Shown here: one piece after another, positions 13,316 through 22,591 of the stretch | How positions within the stretch are numbered: position 1 is the stretch's first letter | Layout: the number at the start of each line of letters is the position of its first letter | Source of the DNA: Prevotella sp. | Lineage (GTDB): Bacteria; Bacteroidota; Bacteroidia; Bacteroidales; Bacteroidaceae | DNA: 26,389 nt | Reading direction: 5' to 3' | Assembly (NCBI GenBank): GCA_021636625.1 | Contig: JAJWLX010000048.1 | Location: forward strand, 1 to 26,389 | The notes under the pieces: generated by a model | The model's database searches: none | Seen by the model: the letters and a program-made list of their open reading frames with translations, nothing else | Told to the model about the DNA's origin: nothing | Program-made: the position numbers and the translations under genes

Positions 13316-15421
13316 ATGAAGATACAACTGATTCGCATCATAGCGGCTGTCATCCTTTTGACTATCAGCTTTCCTCTGACAACAGAAGCCAGAAGAGTGA
13401 AGGCTAAGGACGCCATCACAGACTCCGTGATGCAGCGTATCTTCTGTTATGCCCAAAAGATAGATACCACGGGAAGAGGAAGCCATTCGAGCTATGCCTA
13501 TACCAAATTCCAGATGCGTACCAATAAGCGAAACGCCACCCTGGCTCTCGTTCCTACCATGTACGCCATCTCCTACGGAGCAGGTAGAAAGTTTATCAGC
13601 GAATTCTACAACCGCATCGAAGTGGATGAGAAGGGAGCACCTATCATCCACCGACTGCTCAATCTCAGCACCATCCCACACCGCAGAAGTACGATGAGCG
13701 CTGCGCTCAACTATATGACGCCGAATGTGTATGGTGAAAACCTCTTCCAGGAGAACATCCTCTCCCCTTTCCATCGTTCCAACAGACGATACTACAAGTA
13801 CTCCGTTACGCCGCTGCTCTATGGCATGGCTCAGGTTTACGCCTACCCACGCATCAAAAACACCCAGCTGGTAGAGACCAGGGCGATTGTCCGCATCCAA
13901 AACGGACAGATTCAGATGTGCGACTTTGAGGGAGAATACGATATGACCCGTTTCTATATCTCCGTAACGATGGGCAAGGAAGGCTACAAGTCGCTCGGAC
14001 CTGTCAAATGTGACATGCGTGCCAACTTCAGTTTCATGGGTAATAAGATTACCGGTAAATACACCACCATATATAATCTGCCAAAAATTCTGGAAGATAC
14101 CATCAAGAATAGCGCAGATACCGCCATGATGTCAAAAGTACGCCCCATCAAACTGAACACCGATGAGGAAATGATCTATCGCATCTATTACGACAGGCAG
14201 GAAGAGCGGAAAAGGAAAGCCGCAGCACAAGGAGAAAAAAAGAAAGATTTCGCAAAAGATGTGCTCTGGGATATCGTGGGCGATAACCTGCTGAACAGAA
14301 TTTCCAGCGACTTCGGCAAACAGCAGCAGGGCTATTTCCGCATTGACCCATTGTTCAATCCATTATATATGGGTTATTCGGAATCCAAGGGTGTGGTGTA
14401 TAAGTTCAAGATCAACGGACAGTATGCCTTCAATGACAACATCCAGCTTTCAGCCGGAATAAAAGGCGGTTACAGTTTCCGCCAGCATCGTTTCTACTAC
14501 AGTATTCCTGTCAGACTCAACTACAATACCCGTCACGAGGGTTATCTGCAGCTGGAAATCGGTAACGGCAACCGCATCAATACCAACAAGCTGGCTCGCC
14601 AGGCGCTGGGATACATGGATCCGAAAGACAGCATTGGAGGTTTCTCGCCAGCGGAGATACCTTCTCTCCTGATGGGAAAATCCACCTTTACGGAATTCAA
14701 GGATAATTACATGCGACTCACCAACCACTGGCGTCTCTCTCCACATTGGGCGATGGAACTGGGAATGGTAGCGCACAACCGCATTGCCATCCGTCCGGAC
14801 TTCTATCAATCCATAGGCTATCCGGATAAATACAAGTCTGTGGCTCCTGCCATCGGAATAGAATGGAGACCTAAAGCAGAGAAAGGCATCGTGCTGAAAC
14901 TCGACTATGAGCAAGGTTTCAAAAACCTGCTGGGCAGCAACATCGATTACGGAAGAGCCGAGTTTGATGCCCAGACGATTCTCTATTCCTCCCGCAGACA
15001 ATCGTACTCGATGCGTTTCGGAACAGGTTTCTATACCCGAAGAGGAGCACACTGGGACTTCGTAGATTACACCAACTTCCACGACAACAACATTCCGGGA
15101 GGCTGGAACGATGAATGGTCGGGCGATTTCGAACTGCTGTCGTCCTACTGGTATAACGCCAGCGACTATTACCTGCGTGCCAACTTCACCTATGAATCTC
15201 CGATGATTCTTGCCGCCTGGCTTCCGCTAATAGGCAGATATGTAGAATCTGAAAGACTCTATACCAGCGCCCTGGTGGTAAAGCACCTCTACCCTTATAC
15301 GGAATGGGGCTATGGTGTAAGCACGCGTCTGATGTCGCTCGGTTTCTTCGCAGCATTCAGACAGGGAAAGTTTGATGGCGTAGGCTGCCGCTTCGGCTTC
15401 GAGCTTTTCAGAAACTGGTAG
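13316..15421 (+). CDS. DUF5686-like outer-membrane beta-barrel protein
   Basis: A 701-residue exported protein. The first 25 or so residues are a Sec signal peptide (KIQLIRIIAAVILLTISFPLTTEA). The next 300 residues are soluble and resemble the periplasmic part of DUF5686 proteins of Bacteroidota (FYNRIEVDEKGAPII, PLLYGMAQVYAYPR, NGQIQMCDFEGEYDM). From about 345 (GYFRIDPLFNPLYMGYSESKG) to the end it alternates short aromatic beta strands and turns, ending in GCRFGFELFRNW. A barrel strand with terminal aromatics is typical of BAM substrates. Function is unknown. The carboxypeptidase-regulatory-like N-terminal domain common in the family is not visible. addA follows after 50 nt. Family assignment is from memory of motifs, so it is moderate. 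Confidence 0.68.
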   Translation: MKIQLIRIIAAVILLTISFPLTTEARRVKAKDAITDSVMQRIFCYAQKIDTTGRGSHSSYAYTKFQMRTNKRNATLALVPTMYAISYGAGRKFISEFYNRIEVDEKGAPIIHRLLNLSTIPHRRSTMSAALNYMTPNVYGENLFQENILSPFHRSNRRYYKYSVTPLLYGMAQVYAYPRIKNTQLVETRAIVRIQNGQIQMCDFEGEYDMTRFYISVTMGKEGYKSLGPVKCDMRANFSFMGNKITGKYTTIYNLPKILEDTIKNSADTAMMSKVRPIKLNTDEEMIYRIYYDRQEERKRKAAAQGEKKKDFAKDVLWDIVGDNLLNRISSDFGKQQQGYFRIDPLFNPLYMGYSESKGVVYKFKINGQYAFNDNIQLSAGIKGGYSFRQHRFYYSIPVRLNYNTRHEGYLQLEIGNGNRINTNKLARQALGYMDPKDSIGGFSPAEIPSLLMGKSTFTEFKDNYMRLTNHWRLSPHWAMELGMVAHNRIAIRPDFYQSIGYPDKYKSVAPAIGIEWRPKAEKGIVLKLDYEQGFKNLLGSNIDYGRAEFDAQTILYSSRRQSYSMRFGTGFYTRRGAHWDFVDYTNFHDNNIPGGWNDEWSGDFELLSSYWYNASDYYLRANFTYESPMILAAWLPLIGRYVESERLYTSALVVKHLYPYTEWGYGVSTRLMSLGFFAAFRQGKFDGVGCRFGFELFRNW

Positions 15422-15471
15422 AATCCACTACGGGATATCCCCTATAAATCAAGAAATAAAAAGAACAAGAT

Positions 15472-18400
15472 ATGAATTCACAACTCACCGTTTACAAGGC
15501 AAGTGCGGGCTCGGGTAAGACCTTTACCCTTGCCCGCGAATACATGACCCTGGTGATAGACAATCCCCATGCCTATCGCACCATCCTGGCTGTAACCTTT
15601 ACCAACAAGGCTACAGAAGAGATGAAACTGCGTATTCTCGGACAGCTCTATGGCATCGCCCACGAATTGCCCGAATCAGATCAGTATCTGGTACAGATAC
15701 ATGCCGCACTCCCCCATCTTTCGGAAAAACAAATCAGAAAGAATGCGGAAGAGGCTTTGCGCCTGCTCATCCATAACTACAACTATTTCAGAGTAGAAAC
15801 CATCGATACCTTCTTTCAGAGTGTCTTGCGAAATCTGGCACGAGAACTCGACCTCACAGCCAACCTGCGTATCGGGCTGAACGATTATCAGGTGGAACAG
15901 CAAGCTGTGGATGAACTGATAGAAAGTCTGGAAAGCACCGACAAACTGCTTTTCTGGATTATGGATTACATCAAGGAAAACATCGCAGACGACAAGAGCT
16001 GGAATGTGATCGGTCAGATCAAGTCCTTTGGTGAGCACATCTTCCGTGATTACTACAAGGAGCACGCCGACGAGCTGTCAAAACGAATGGAAGAAGAAGG
16101 CTTCTTCGAAGCATTCAAAGACAAGATGAAGGAAACCCGAAACCAGGCTAAAGAAAAATTCGAAGAAATCGCAGCTTCCTTTTTCGATGCGCTGGAAGAG
16201 GAAGGATATTCGGCCGATGACCTCAACAACAAGACAAGGGGTATCTGGAGCTACTTCAATAAATTGAGAAACGGAAAATACGGAGACGATGACGTCAAAA
16301 ACATGACTTTAGCAAAATGCTTGGATAATCCGGAAAACTGGATCAAGAAGTCGGAAGTCAAGAACAATTCTCCACTCTATCAGCATGTGGTGAATACTCT
16401 CTATCCTATCCTCCAGTTCTCGGAAAAGCATCGCCACATGCTCGAAAGAATGTACAAGAGCGCCAATCTCACCATCAAGCACCTCAACCAGCTGCGCCTC
16501 TTGGGCAGCATTGACAAGAAGGTGAGAGAAATGAACCAGGAGGCTAACCGCTTCCTGCTCAGCGACACACAGACATTGCTTCACTCACTCATCCAAGGCA
16601 GCGACTCACCTTTCATCTTCGAGAAAATCGGTACCCAACTGAACCACGTGATGATAGACGAGTTTCAAGATACCAGCACCATACAGTGGAAAAACTTCAA
16701 GGTGCTGCTGGAAGAAACGATGAGCCGCGAAGATGCAGGCAATCTGATTGTAGGCGACGTGAAACAGAGCATCTACCGCTGGCGTTCAGGCGACTGGCGA
16801 CTCCTCAACAACATAGAAGACCAGTTTGACAATCCGAAGAAACAACTGGATGTAGAGACCCTTGCCACCAACTATCGCTCAGACCGCAATGTCATCAACT
16901 TCAACAATGCCTTCTTCGTAGAAGCTGCCCAGCAGGAATATAACGAACTGGCAGAAACGATACCCGAAACAGCCAAGCAACTGCTTACTGCCTATGCCGA
17001 TGTAAAGCAGGAAGTTCCGGAGAAGAAAAAGATTCAGGGATATGTTGAAGTGCGACTCCTCAAGACACAGGAAGAGGACGATGAAAATGATGCAGAAAAT
17101 AAAGAAGACCGCATGATGCAACTCTGTCTGCAGACAGTAGATGAGTTGACTGCACGTGGTGTTCCAACCCATCGTATCGCCATCCTCGTGCGCAACAACC
17201 GCACCATCCAGGATATCGCAGCCTACTTTATGGAGCATTCAGACTATGAGATGGTTTCAGACGAAGCATTCCGCCTCGACGCTTCACAGGCAGTACAAAT
17301 ACTCATCACAGCCCTGAAGCTGCTGATGCACCCTGCCGACGATATAGCCCGCGCCACACTCTTGAAGTTTGCCCATACTTATCTCGATGATGAAAAGGTG
17401 GTTGAACTGATTACAGAGAATCGACAGAAATTGCTGGAGATGCCTCTACTCGACCTGACCGAAAGACTGTTTACGGAACTTCACCTTGGCGAGATAGAAG
17501 ATATGAAAGTGCAAAGTGCCTACGTATGTGCCTTCTACGACAAGTTGAATTCCTTCCTGACAGACAACAGCAGCGACATCGAGGCGTTTCTCCAGGAATG
17601 GGAAAACAATCTCCACGAAAAAAGCATTCATAGTGACGGCATCGAGGGCATCCGACTCATCACCATCCACAAGAGTAAGGGACTGGAATTCGATCATGTC
17701 ATCATGCCATACTGCGACTGGCAACTGGAGAAAGCCAACACCATCTGGTGTACCCCTCAGGAAGCTCCTTACAACGAGCTGCCTCTGGTACCTGTAGATT
17801 TCAGTGCCAAACAGATGAAAGGAAGCATCTATGAAGATGACTATCATCACGAGCATCTGCAGAACATTGTAGATAATCTGAACCTGCTCTATGTGGCATT
17901 CACCAGAGCCAGTCATAACCTCTATGTCTTCGGCAAACGCGCATCTACAGCCTACCGTTCGGGAATCATCGAAAAATCACTGGAAACTGTTGCTGAGAAG
18001 CTGAAGCAAAATGCAGAGAAAGAAGCATACGAAATGCTTACCGACGCGGTAAATGTAGAGTTGGAAGGCATCGGTACAGACAGTAAGACCAACGACATCA
18101 TCTTTAAATATGGCGAACCGGTGGTACCCAAGCAAAAAGTAAAGATGGAGATGAAAATCAACAGAAATGTCTTTACCATGCCTGCAGAAATGATGCAGAT
18201 AGATATCAATGTATCACCTAAGCTTCCAGAATTCAGACAGAGTAACAAGAGCCGCGATCTCATCAAAGGAGATGAACAGGAAGAACAGCAGAAATTCTAT
18301 ATCAAGATGGGTACGGTACTGCACAGCCTCTTCTCTACCATCCGCACAAGAGATGATATCGAAGGAGCACTGAAACAGCTGGAACTTGATGGAGTTCTCT

Positions 18401-18738
18401 ACGATGAAAACATCTCGCGAGACAGAGTTGAGAAGATGATTCGCAAACGTCTGGAATCAGACAAGGTAAGCGACTGGTTCTCTGACCGATGGAATGTTTT
18501 CAATGAGTGTTCCATCATCAGCACAGACAAGGACGGGAACATGGTAGAGCATCGCCCAGACCGAGTGATGAAAGATGAGCACGAAACCGTGGTGGTAGAT
18601 TTCAAATTCGGTAAACCGAAGCCGGAGTACCACGACCAGATAAAAGGCTATATGAAGCTGCTCGAAAGCATGGGACACGCTCATGTCAAGGGATACCTCT
18701 GGTATGTTTATCCGAACAAAATAGAAGAAGTATTATAG
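15472..18738 (+). CDS. addA: AddA/RecB-like helicase-nuclease (UvrD superfamily)
   Basis: A 1,088-residue SF1 helicase with a C-terminal nuclease, the motor subunit of an AddAB-type complex that resects double-strand breaks for RecA-dependent repair. Visible motifs are Walker A ASAGSGKT (10-17), motif Ia LAVTFTNKATEEM, motif II MIDEFQDT (394-401), motif III GDVKQSIYRWRSGD (about 428-441), motif V around TIHKSKGLEFD (about 730) and motif VI LLYVAFTRAS (about 804). The RecB-family nuclease residues are complete: H951 (VLHSLF), D1030 (HRPDRV), D1043-x-K1045 (VVDFKFG) and the QIKGY motif. It is somewhat shorter than B. subtilis AddA (about 1,230). addB follows after 41 nt. The nuclease residues favour AddA over a simple UvrD. 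Confidence 0.9.
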   Translation: MNSQLTVYKASAGSGKTFTLAREYMTLVIDNPHAYRTILAVTFTNKATEEMKLRILGQLYGIAHELPESDQYLVQIHAALPHLSEKQIRKNAEEALRLLIHNYNYFRVETIDTFFQSVLRNLARELDLTANLRIGLNDYQVEQQAVDELIESLESTDKLLFWIMDYIKENIADDKSWNVIGQIKSFGEHIFRDYYKEHADELSKRMEEEGFFEAFKDKMKETRNQAKEKFEEIAASFFDALEEEGYSADDLNNKTRGIWSYFNKLRNGKYGDDDVKNMTLAKCLDNPENWIKKSEVKNNSPLYQHVVNTLYPILQFSEKHRHMLERMYKSANLTIKHLNQLRLLGSIDKKVREMNQEANRFLLSDTQTLLHSLIQGSDSPFIFEKIGTQLNHVMIDEFQDTSTIQWKNFKVLLEETMSREDAGNLIVGDVKQSIYRWRSGDWRLLNNIEDQFDNPKKQLDVETLATNYRSDRNVINFNNAFFVEAAQQEYNELAETIPETAKQLLTAYADVKQEVPEKKKIQGYVEVRLLKTQEEDDENDAENKEDRMMQLCLQTVDELTARGVPTHRIAILVRNNRTIQDIAAYFMEHSDYEMVSDEAFRLDASQAVQILITALKLLMHPADDIARATLLKFAHTYLDDEKVVELITENRQKLLEMPLLDLTERLFTELHLGEIEDMKVQSAYVCAFYDKLNSFLTDNSSDIEAFLQEWENNLHEKSIHSDGIEGIRLITIHKSKGLEFDHVIMPYCDWQLEKANTIWCTPQEAPYNELPLVPVDFSAKQMKGSIYEDDYHHEHLQNIVDNLNLLYVAFTRASHNLYVFGKRASTAYRSGIIEKSLETVAEKLKQNAEKEAYEMLTDAVNVELEGIGTDSKTNDIIFKYGEPVVPKQKVKMEMKINRNVFTMPAEMMQIDINVSPKLPEFRQSNKSRDLIKGDEQEEQQKFYIKMGTVLHSLFSTIRTRDDIEGALKQLELDGVLYDENISRDRVEKMIRKRLESDKVSDWFSDRWNVFNECSIISTDKDGNMVEHRPDRVMKDEHETVVVDFKFGKPKPEYHDQIKGYMKLLESMGHAHVKGYLWYVYPNKIEEVL

Positions 18739-18779
18739 ATGAATAAAAGAAATGCAAAGATAATAAAAAACAATATACA

Positions 18780-21716
18780 ATGAAAGCATTCTTGAAAACA
18801 GTAGCCCAGGATATGCTGGCAAAATACGGCACCAACATGAGCGACATCGCAGTGGTTTTTCCAAACAAACGTGCAGCGCTCTTCCTCAATAACTATCTGG
18901 CGCAATTGGCCGGCAAGCCAATCTGGACTCCCACATACATCACCATCAGCGACCTCTTCCGCCGGCACTCCGACCTGAAGGTAGCTGACCCTATCAAGTC
19001 TATCTGCGACCTGCACAAGGTGTTCGTAGCATGCACAGGTATTGACGAAACCCTCGACCACTTTTACGGTTGGGGCCAGCTCCTCCTTGCCGATTTTGAT
19101 GATGTTGATAAGAACATGGTAGATGCCAAACTGCTCTTTGCCAATCTGAGTGACATCCATGAACTCGACGATGTTTCTTATCTCACAGACTATCAGAAAG
19201 CAATGATCAAGAAATTCTTCAGCAATTTCTCGGATGATCACAATACAGAACTGAAGAAGCGATTCCTGCAGTTATGGTCACATTTCTACGATATCTACGT
19301 GGGATTCAACCAGAAACTGGCCGAACAGCAACTGGCTTACGAAGGAGCTCTCTACCGCAAGGTAGTAAACGATGAAGATATAGATTTCCATTACAAGAAG
19401 TATCTCTTCATCGGTTTCAATATGATGCAGATAGTAGAACAGACACTATGCGACCGACTGCAGAAACAGGGCAAGGCCCTTTTCTACTGGGATTACGACA
19501 AGTACTATATGGAGGGACAGAATGAAGCCGGGCACTACATCCGTCAGTATCTGAAGCTCTATCCCAACGAACTAGCCAGCTATCCGCAGAAAGACATCTA
19601 CGACAACATGTCGAAGAACAAGGATATCACCTACATATCTGCACCCACAGAGAACATACAGGCGAGATACGTAAACGCCTGGCTGAAGGAGCACAACCGC
19701 TACAAGATGGGGCGCAATGTAGCCATCGTACTGAGCGACGAAAACCTCTTGCAGAGTGTGATACATTCACTTCCGGAAGAGGTGAAAAGCGTCAATATCA
19801 CGATAGGTTATCCTTTGCAGCAAACACCTTTCTACAGTCTCATCCAGCAGCTCATCCAGTTGCAGGGAACAGGTCATCCACAGCATAGCGAGACCTACCG
19901 TCTTCATTACGTGCTCACAGCATTGCGCCATCCCTATACGAGATTCATCAGCTCACGGTATGCCGACCTGCTTGAAAAGCTGGAAGAGCAGAAACGCTTC
20001 TACCCATCGCGCGATTTCCTCAGCATGGATGGAGACGAAGGACTCTCTCTGCTTTTCAGAAACCTGGAAGAGCAGACGGCAGAAGCCACACAAAACAGCT
20101 ATAACAAGCAGCTCGTCAGCTACTTGCTGGACATTCTGCGCATGATAGGAACCCAGGCAAAGGATTTGAATGATCCGCTATTCCACGAATCACTCTATCG
20201 CACCTACACCCTACTCAACCGCCTGCAGGAACTCATCACATCCGGCGACCTAGAGGTAGATACCATCACTCTGGAACGACTGATACAGCAGCTCATCCAG
20301 ACCACAAGCATACCATTCCATGGCGAGCCGGCAGAAGGAATACAGGTAATGGGTGTACTCGAAACCAGAAACCTCGATTTCGATCATATTCTGGTTCTAT
20401 CCTGCAACGAAGGCAAAATTCCAAAGGGCGTGAACGATTCTTCATTCATCCCTTACTCCCTGCGCAAAGCTTACGGTCTCACCACCGTAGAAAACAAGGT
20501 GGCCATCTTTGCCTACTACTTCCACAGTATGTTGCAGCGTGCCCACGACATCACGCTTACCTACAACAATGCTACGGAAGATGGTCAATCGGGCGAAATG
20601 AGCAGATTCATGCTCCAGCTGATGGTAGAAAGTCAGCATCCTATCGTTCGCAAGACCCTCATCGCTGGTCAGAAACCCCTTCGCCCGGCATACGACGAAG
20701 AGCCAAAGACCGAAGAAGTGATGAAGGTACTTGACGACGTGAGAATGCTCACACCTACTTTTCTCAATACATACCAGAGATGCCAGAAGCAGTTCTATTA
20801 TAAATATGTAAAGGGGTTGCTGGAACCGGATGAAATAGATGAAGACGAAGTAGATAACCGTATCTTCGGAAATATCTTCCATCGGGCAGCCGAACTCTTC
20901 TACTATGGCTTTGCCAGCAAGAGCGATATCCAGACTGATGAGAAAGGCAAGCAGCAACTCATCCGTCCAATCGTCATCACGGCAGAGAACCTGGACCAGG
21001 CAATGAAGGATAAGCTGCTGGTAGATAGACTGGTAGATCAAGCCTTCAGAGAAGAACTCTTCAAGGTAGGCAACAACGACTATCATCCGAAATACAACGG
21101 TCTGCAACTCATCAACAAAGAGGTAATAGCCAGCTATTTGCGACAGCTCATCTCCATAGACCGGCGCCAGACACCATTCACCATCATCGGTATGGAACTG
21201 GTGGTTTCAGATACGCTGAAAGTCAACACAAGCAGAGGCGAAAAGCAGTTCAAGATCGGTGGTTTCATCGACCGTCTGGATGCCATTTCTCCTATATCGA
21301 ACATCTCTGAACGCATCAGAGTCATCGATTACAAGACGGGAAGAGCACAGACAACCCATCCCAAGGATATAGATGAGATGTTCTCGGCAACTCCCCAGGC
21401 ACTGAGCAAGCATACGGATTATTATCTGCAGGCTTTCCTCTACTCGATGATCATCAAGAACAGCAAAAGATACAATTCTGCACAGGATCCCGTATCACCA
21501 GGCTTGCTGTTCATACAGAATGCAGGCTCAGAAGACTATGACCCTACCCTTAAACTAGGCAGGGAAAAGATTGAAGATATCACACCGTATGAAGAAGACT
21601 TCATGGCACATCTCCGCAGTCTGATTGCCGACATCTACAATCCCGCATTGCCACTGCGTCCTACCAGCGACAAGAAACGCTGCGAGTATTGTCCGTACGC
21701 CGGACTGTGCAAATAG
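18780..21716 (+). CDS. addB: AddB-like nuclease subunit with Fe-S cysteines
   Basis: A 978-residue partner of the upstream helicase. The N-terminal half has the inactivated helicase-like fold of AddB; it begins with the VVFPNKRAALFLNNYL region and has no Walker A. The C-terminal PD-(D/E)XK domain carries H701 (NIFHRAAELF) and D850-x-K852 (VIDYKTGRAQ). Four cysteines fit the AddB iron-sulfur staple: C668 (YQRCQKQFYYKY) upstream of the nuclease, and C968, C971 and C977 at the extreme C-terminus (CEYCPYAGLC). With AddA it should form the two-nuclease resection complex that replaces RecBCD in many bacteria. In B. subtilis-type complexes this subunit reads the Chi-like signal. No terminator with a clear T tail follows, only the inverted repeat at 21737-21779. 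Confidence 0.87.
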   Translation: MKAFLKTVAQDMLAKYGTNMSDIAVVFPNKRAALFLNNYLAQLAGKPIWTPTYITISDLFRRHSDLKVADPIKSICDLHKVFVACTGIDETLDHFYGWGQLLLADFDDVDKNMVDAKLLFANLSDIHELDDVSYLTDYQKAMIKKFFSNFSDDHNTELKKRFLQLWSHFYDIYVGFNQKLAEQQLAYEGALYRKVVNDEDIDFHYKKYLFIGFNMMQIVEQTLCDRLQKQGKALFYWDYDKYYMEGQNEAGHYIRQYLKLYPNELASYPQKDIYDNMSKNKDITYISAPTENIQARYVNAWLKEHNRYKMGRNVAIVLSDENLLQSVIHSLPEEVKSVNITIGYPLQQTPFYSLIQQLIQLQGTGHPQHSETYRLHYVLTALRHPYTRFISSRYADLLEKLEEQKRFYPSRDFLSMDGDEGLSLLFRNLEEQTAEATQNSYNKQLVSYLLDILRMIGTQAKDLNDPLFHESLYRTYTLLNRLQELITSGDLEVDTITLERLIQQLIQTTSIPFHGEPAEGIQVMGVLETRNLDFDHILVLSCNEGKIPKGVNDSSFIPYSLRKAYGLTTVENKVAIFAYYFHSMLQRAHDITLTYNNATEDGQSGEMSRFMLQLMVESQHPIVRKTLIAGQKPLRPAYDEEPKTEEVMKVLDDVRMLTPTFLNTYQRCQKQFYYKYVKGLLEPDEIDEDEVDNRIFGNIFHRAAELFYYGFASKSDIQTDEKGKQQLIRPIVITAENLDQAMKDKLLVDRLVDQAFREELFKVGNNDYHPKYNGLQLINKEVIASYLRQLISIDRRQTPFTIIGMELVVSDTLKVNTSRGEKQFKIGGFIDRLDAISPISNISERIRVIDYKTGRAQTTHPKDIDEMFSATPQALSKHTDYYLQAFLYSMIIKNSKRYNSAQDPVSPGLLFIQNAGSEDYDPTLKLGREKIEDITPYEEDFMAHLRSLIADIYNPALPLRPTSDKKRCEYCPYAGLCK

Positions 21717-21736
21717 GTATTGCAGAATGTTAAAAT

Positions 21737-21779
21737 GAGAAATATTTGGGAGCAAAATTTGTTTCTTCAAATATTTCTC
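21737..21779 (+). repeat. 12-bp perfect inverted repeat across the promoter of the small sigma gene
   Basis: GAGAAATATTTG (21737-21748) and CAAATATTTCTC (21768-21779) are perfect reverse complements separated by 19 nt. The -33 box (21758-21761) lies in the loop, and the right arm ends 2 bp before the -7 box. Arm centres are 31 bp apart, close to three helical turns. It could be a paired operator, or the addB terminator (stem followed by TGTATTTTTG). Confidence 0.7.
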
Positions 21780-21789
21780 TGTATTTTTG
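21758..21789 (+). promoter_or_regulatory. Promoter of the small sigma-70 gene
   Basis: TTTG (21758-21761), a 20-bp spacer and TATTTTTG (21782-21789) match the consensus exactly. The leader would be about 90 nt long. A GGAG (21881-21884) sits only 2 nt from the ATG, too close to be a normal SD. Confidence 0.7.
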
Positions 21790-21886
21790 CAGTAGAGAGA
21801 GCACACTACGCAATCACGCAAGAATTTCTCTCGGCAGAAAATTGTATCATAAACATCATTCATGAATTAAAAGACCCAAAGGAGAT

Positions 21887-22504
21887 ATGACAGAGAAAGA
21901 AATCAATAAGTTGGTAAGCGATAACATCAACTACGTAAAATCGGTAGCCAACCACTATCGTGGTAATGGTGTTGACTTCGATGACTTGGTTAGCGAAGGA
22001 ACTTTGGCGATGCTCACGGCAGCTCAAAAATACGATGCCGAACGCGGTTCGCAGTTTGTGGCTTATGCATCCCCTTTCATCCGCAAGGCGATGCAGCAGA
22101 CAATCGACAAGCAGGCAGCACTCTATCGTGTACCAAAGGATCAGAAAAAGCATGCTCCACGCAATGCAGCAAAAGCTGTTTCCATCGATGCCCCTATCAG
22201 TGAGGGAAACAAGTACACCCTTCTCGACATCCTGATCAACAAGGATGCCCAGCCGGCAGACGACAATACGGCTTTCGCCCAGATGCTCAACGACTTGGAA
22301 CGCTGCGTTGGAGAACTGGAAGAGCGCGACCGCATAGTTATCTCTAAGTTCTATGGTATAGGAATGGCACATGAAACACTGGCAGAAATTGCAGAAGACC
22401 TGCAGTTGAAGCGAGAGCGTGTGCGCCAGATCAGAGACAAGGCGATACGCCAGATATCAAAGAATACAACCAGTAAGGTGCTCAAGCATTTTCTTAGAAA
22501 ATAG
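21887..22504 (+). CDS. Small sigma-70 family RNA polymerase sigma factor
   Basis: A 205-residue sigma factor with region 2 (about 11-77, DFDDLVSEGTLAMLTAAQKYD) and region 4 (about 145-195, LAEIAEDLQLKRERVRQIRDK with a clear helix-turn-helix). Between them is a shortened region-3-like linker holding VSIDAPISEGNKYTLLD. Regions 1.1 and 1.2 are absent. The linker and region 4 resemble RpoD rather than ECF sigmas, so it is better described as a reduced RpoD paralogue. In region 2, FVAYASPFIRK (57-67) aligns with FISYAVWWIRQ of RpoD, so the two promoter-melting tryptophans are replaced by P63 and F64. This suggests altered promoter melting or specificity. It has its own promoter within an inverted repeat. 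Its regulon and trigger are unknown. Confidence 0.88.
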   Translation: MTEKEINKLVSDNINYVKSVANHYRGNGVDFDDLVSEGTLAMLTAAQKYDAERGSQFVAYASPFIRKAMQQTIDKQAALYRVPKDQKKHAPRNAAKAVSIDAPISEGNKYTLLDILINKDAQPADDNTAFAQMLNDLERCVGELEERDRIVISKFYGIGMAHETLAEIAEDLQLKRERVRQIRDKAIRQISKNTTSKVLKHFLRK

Positions 22505-22520
22505 ATTGTGATACAAAATA

Positions 22521-22560
22521 AAAATGGCTGTACAGGAAATGATTCTGTACAGCCATTTTT
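22521..22560. terminator. Bidirectional terminator between the small sigma and araC-type genes
   Basis: AAAATGGCTGTACAG (22521-22535) and CTGTACAGCCATTTT (22545-22559) form a perfect 15-bp stem with a 9-nt loop, with A/T runs on both sides. It sits between convergent genes, so it can stop transcription in both directions. Confidence 0.93.
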
Positions 22561-22591
22561 ATATGAGCGGTATTGCTTCAATAAGACTCAG

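Noticed and set aside
15432..15441. Ten-base palindrome GGGATATCCC between the DUF5686 gene and addA
   Set aside because: It is too short and isolated to call an operator or terminator. No T run follows and there is no second copy nearby.
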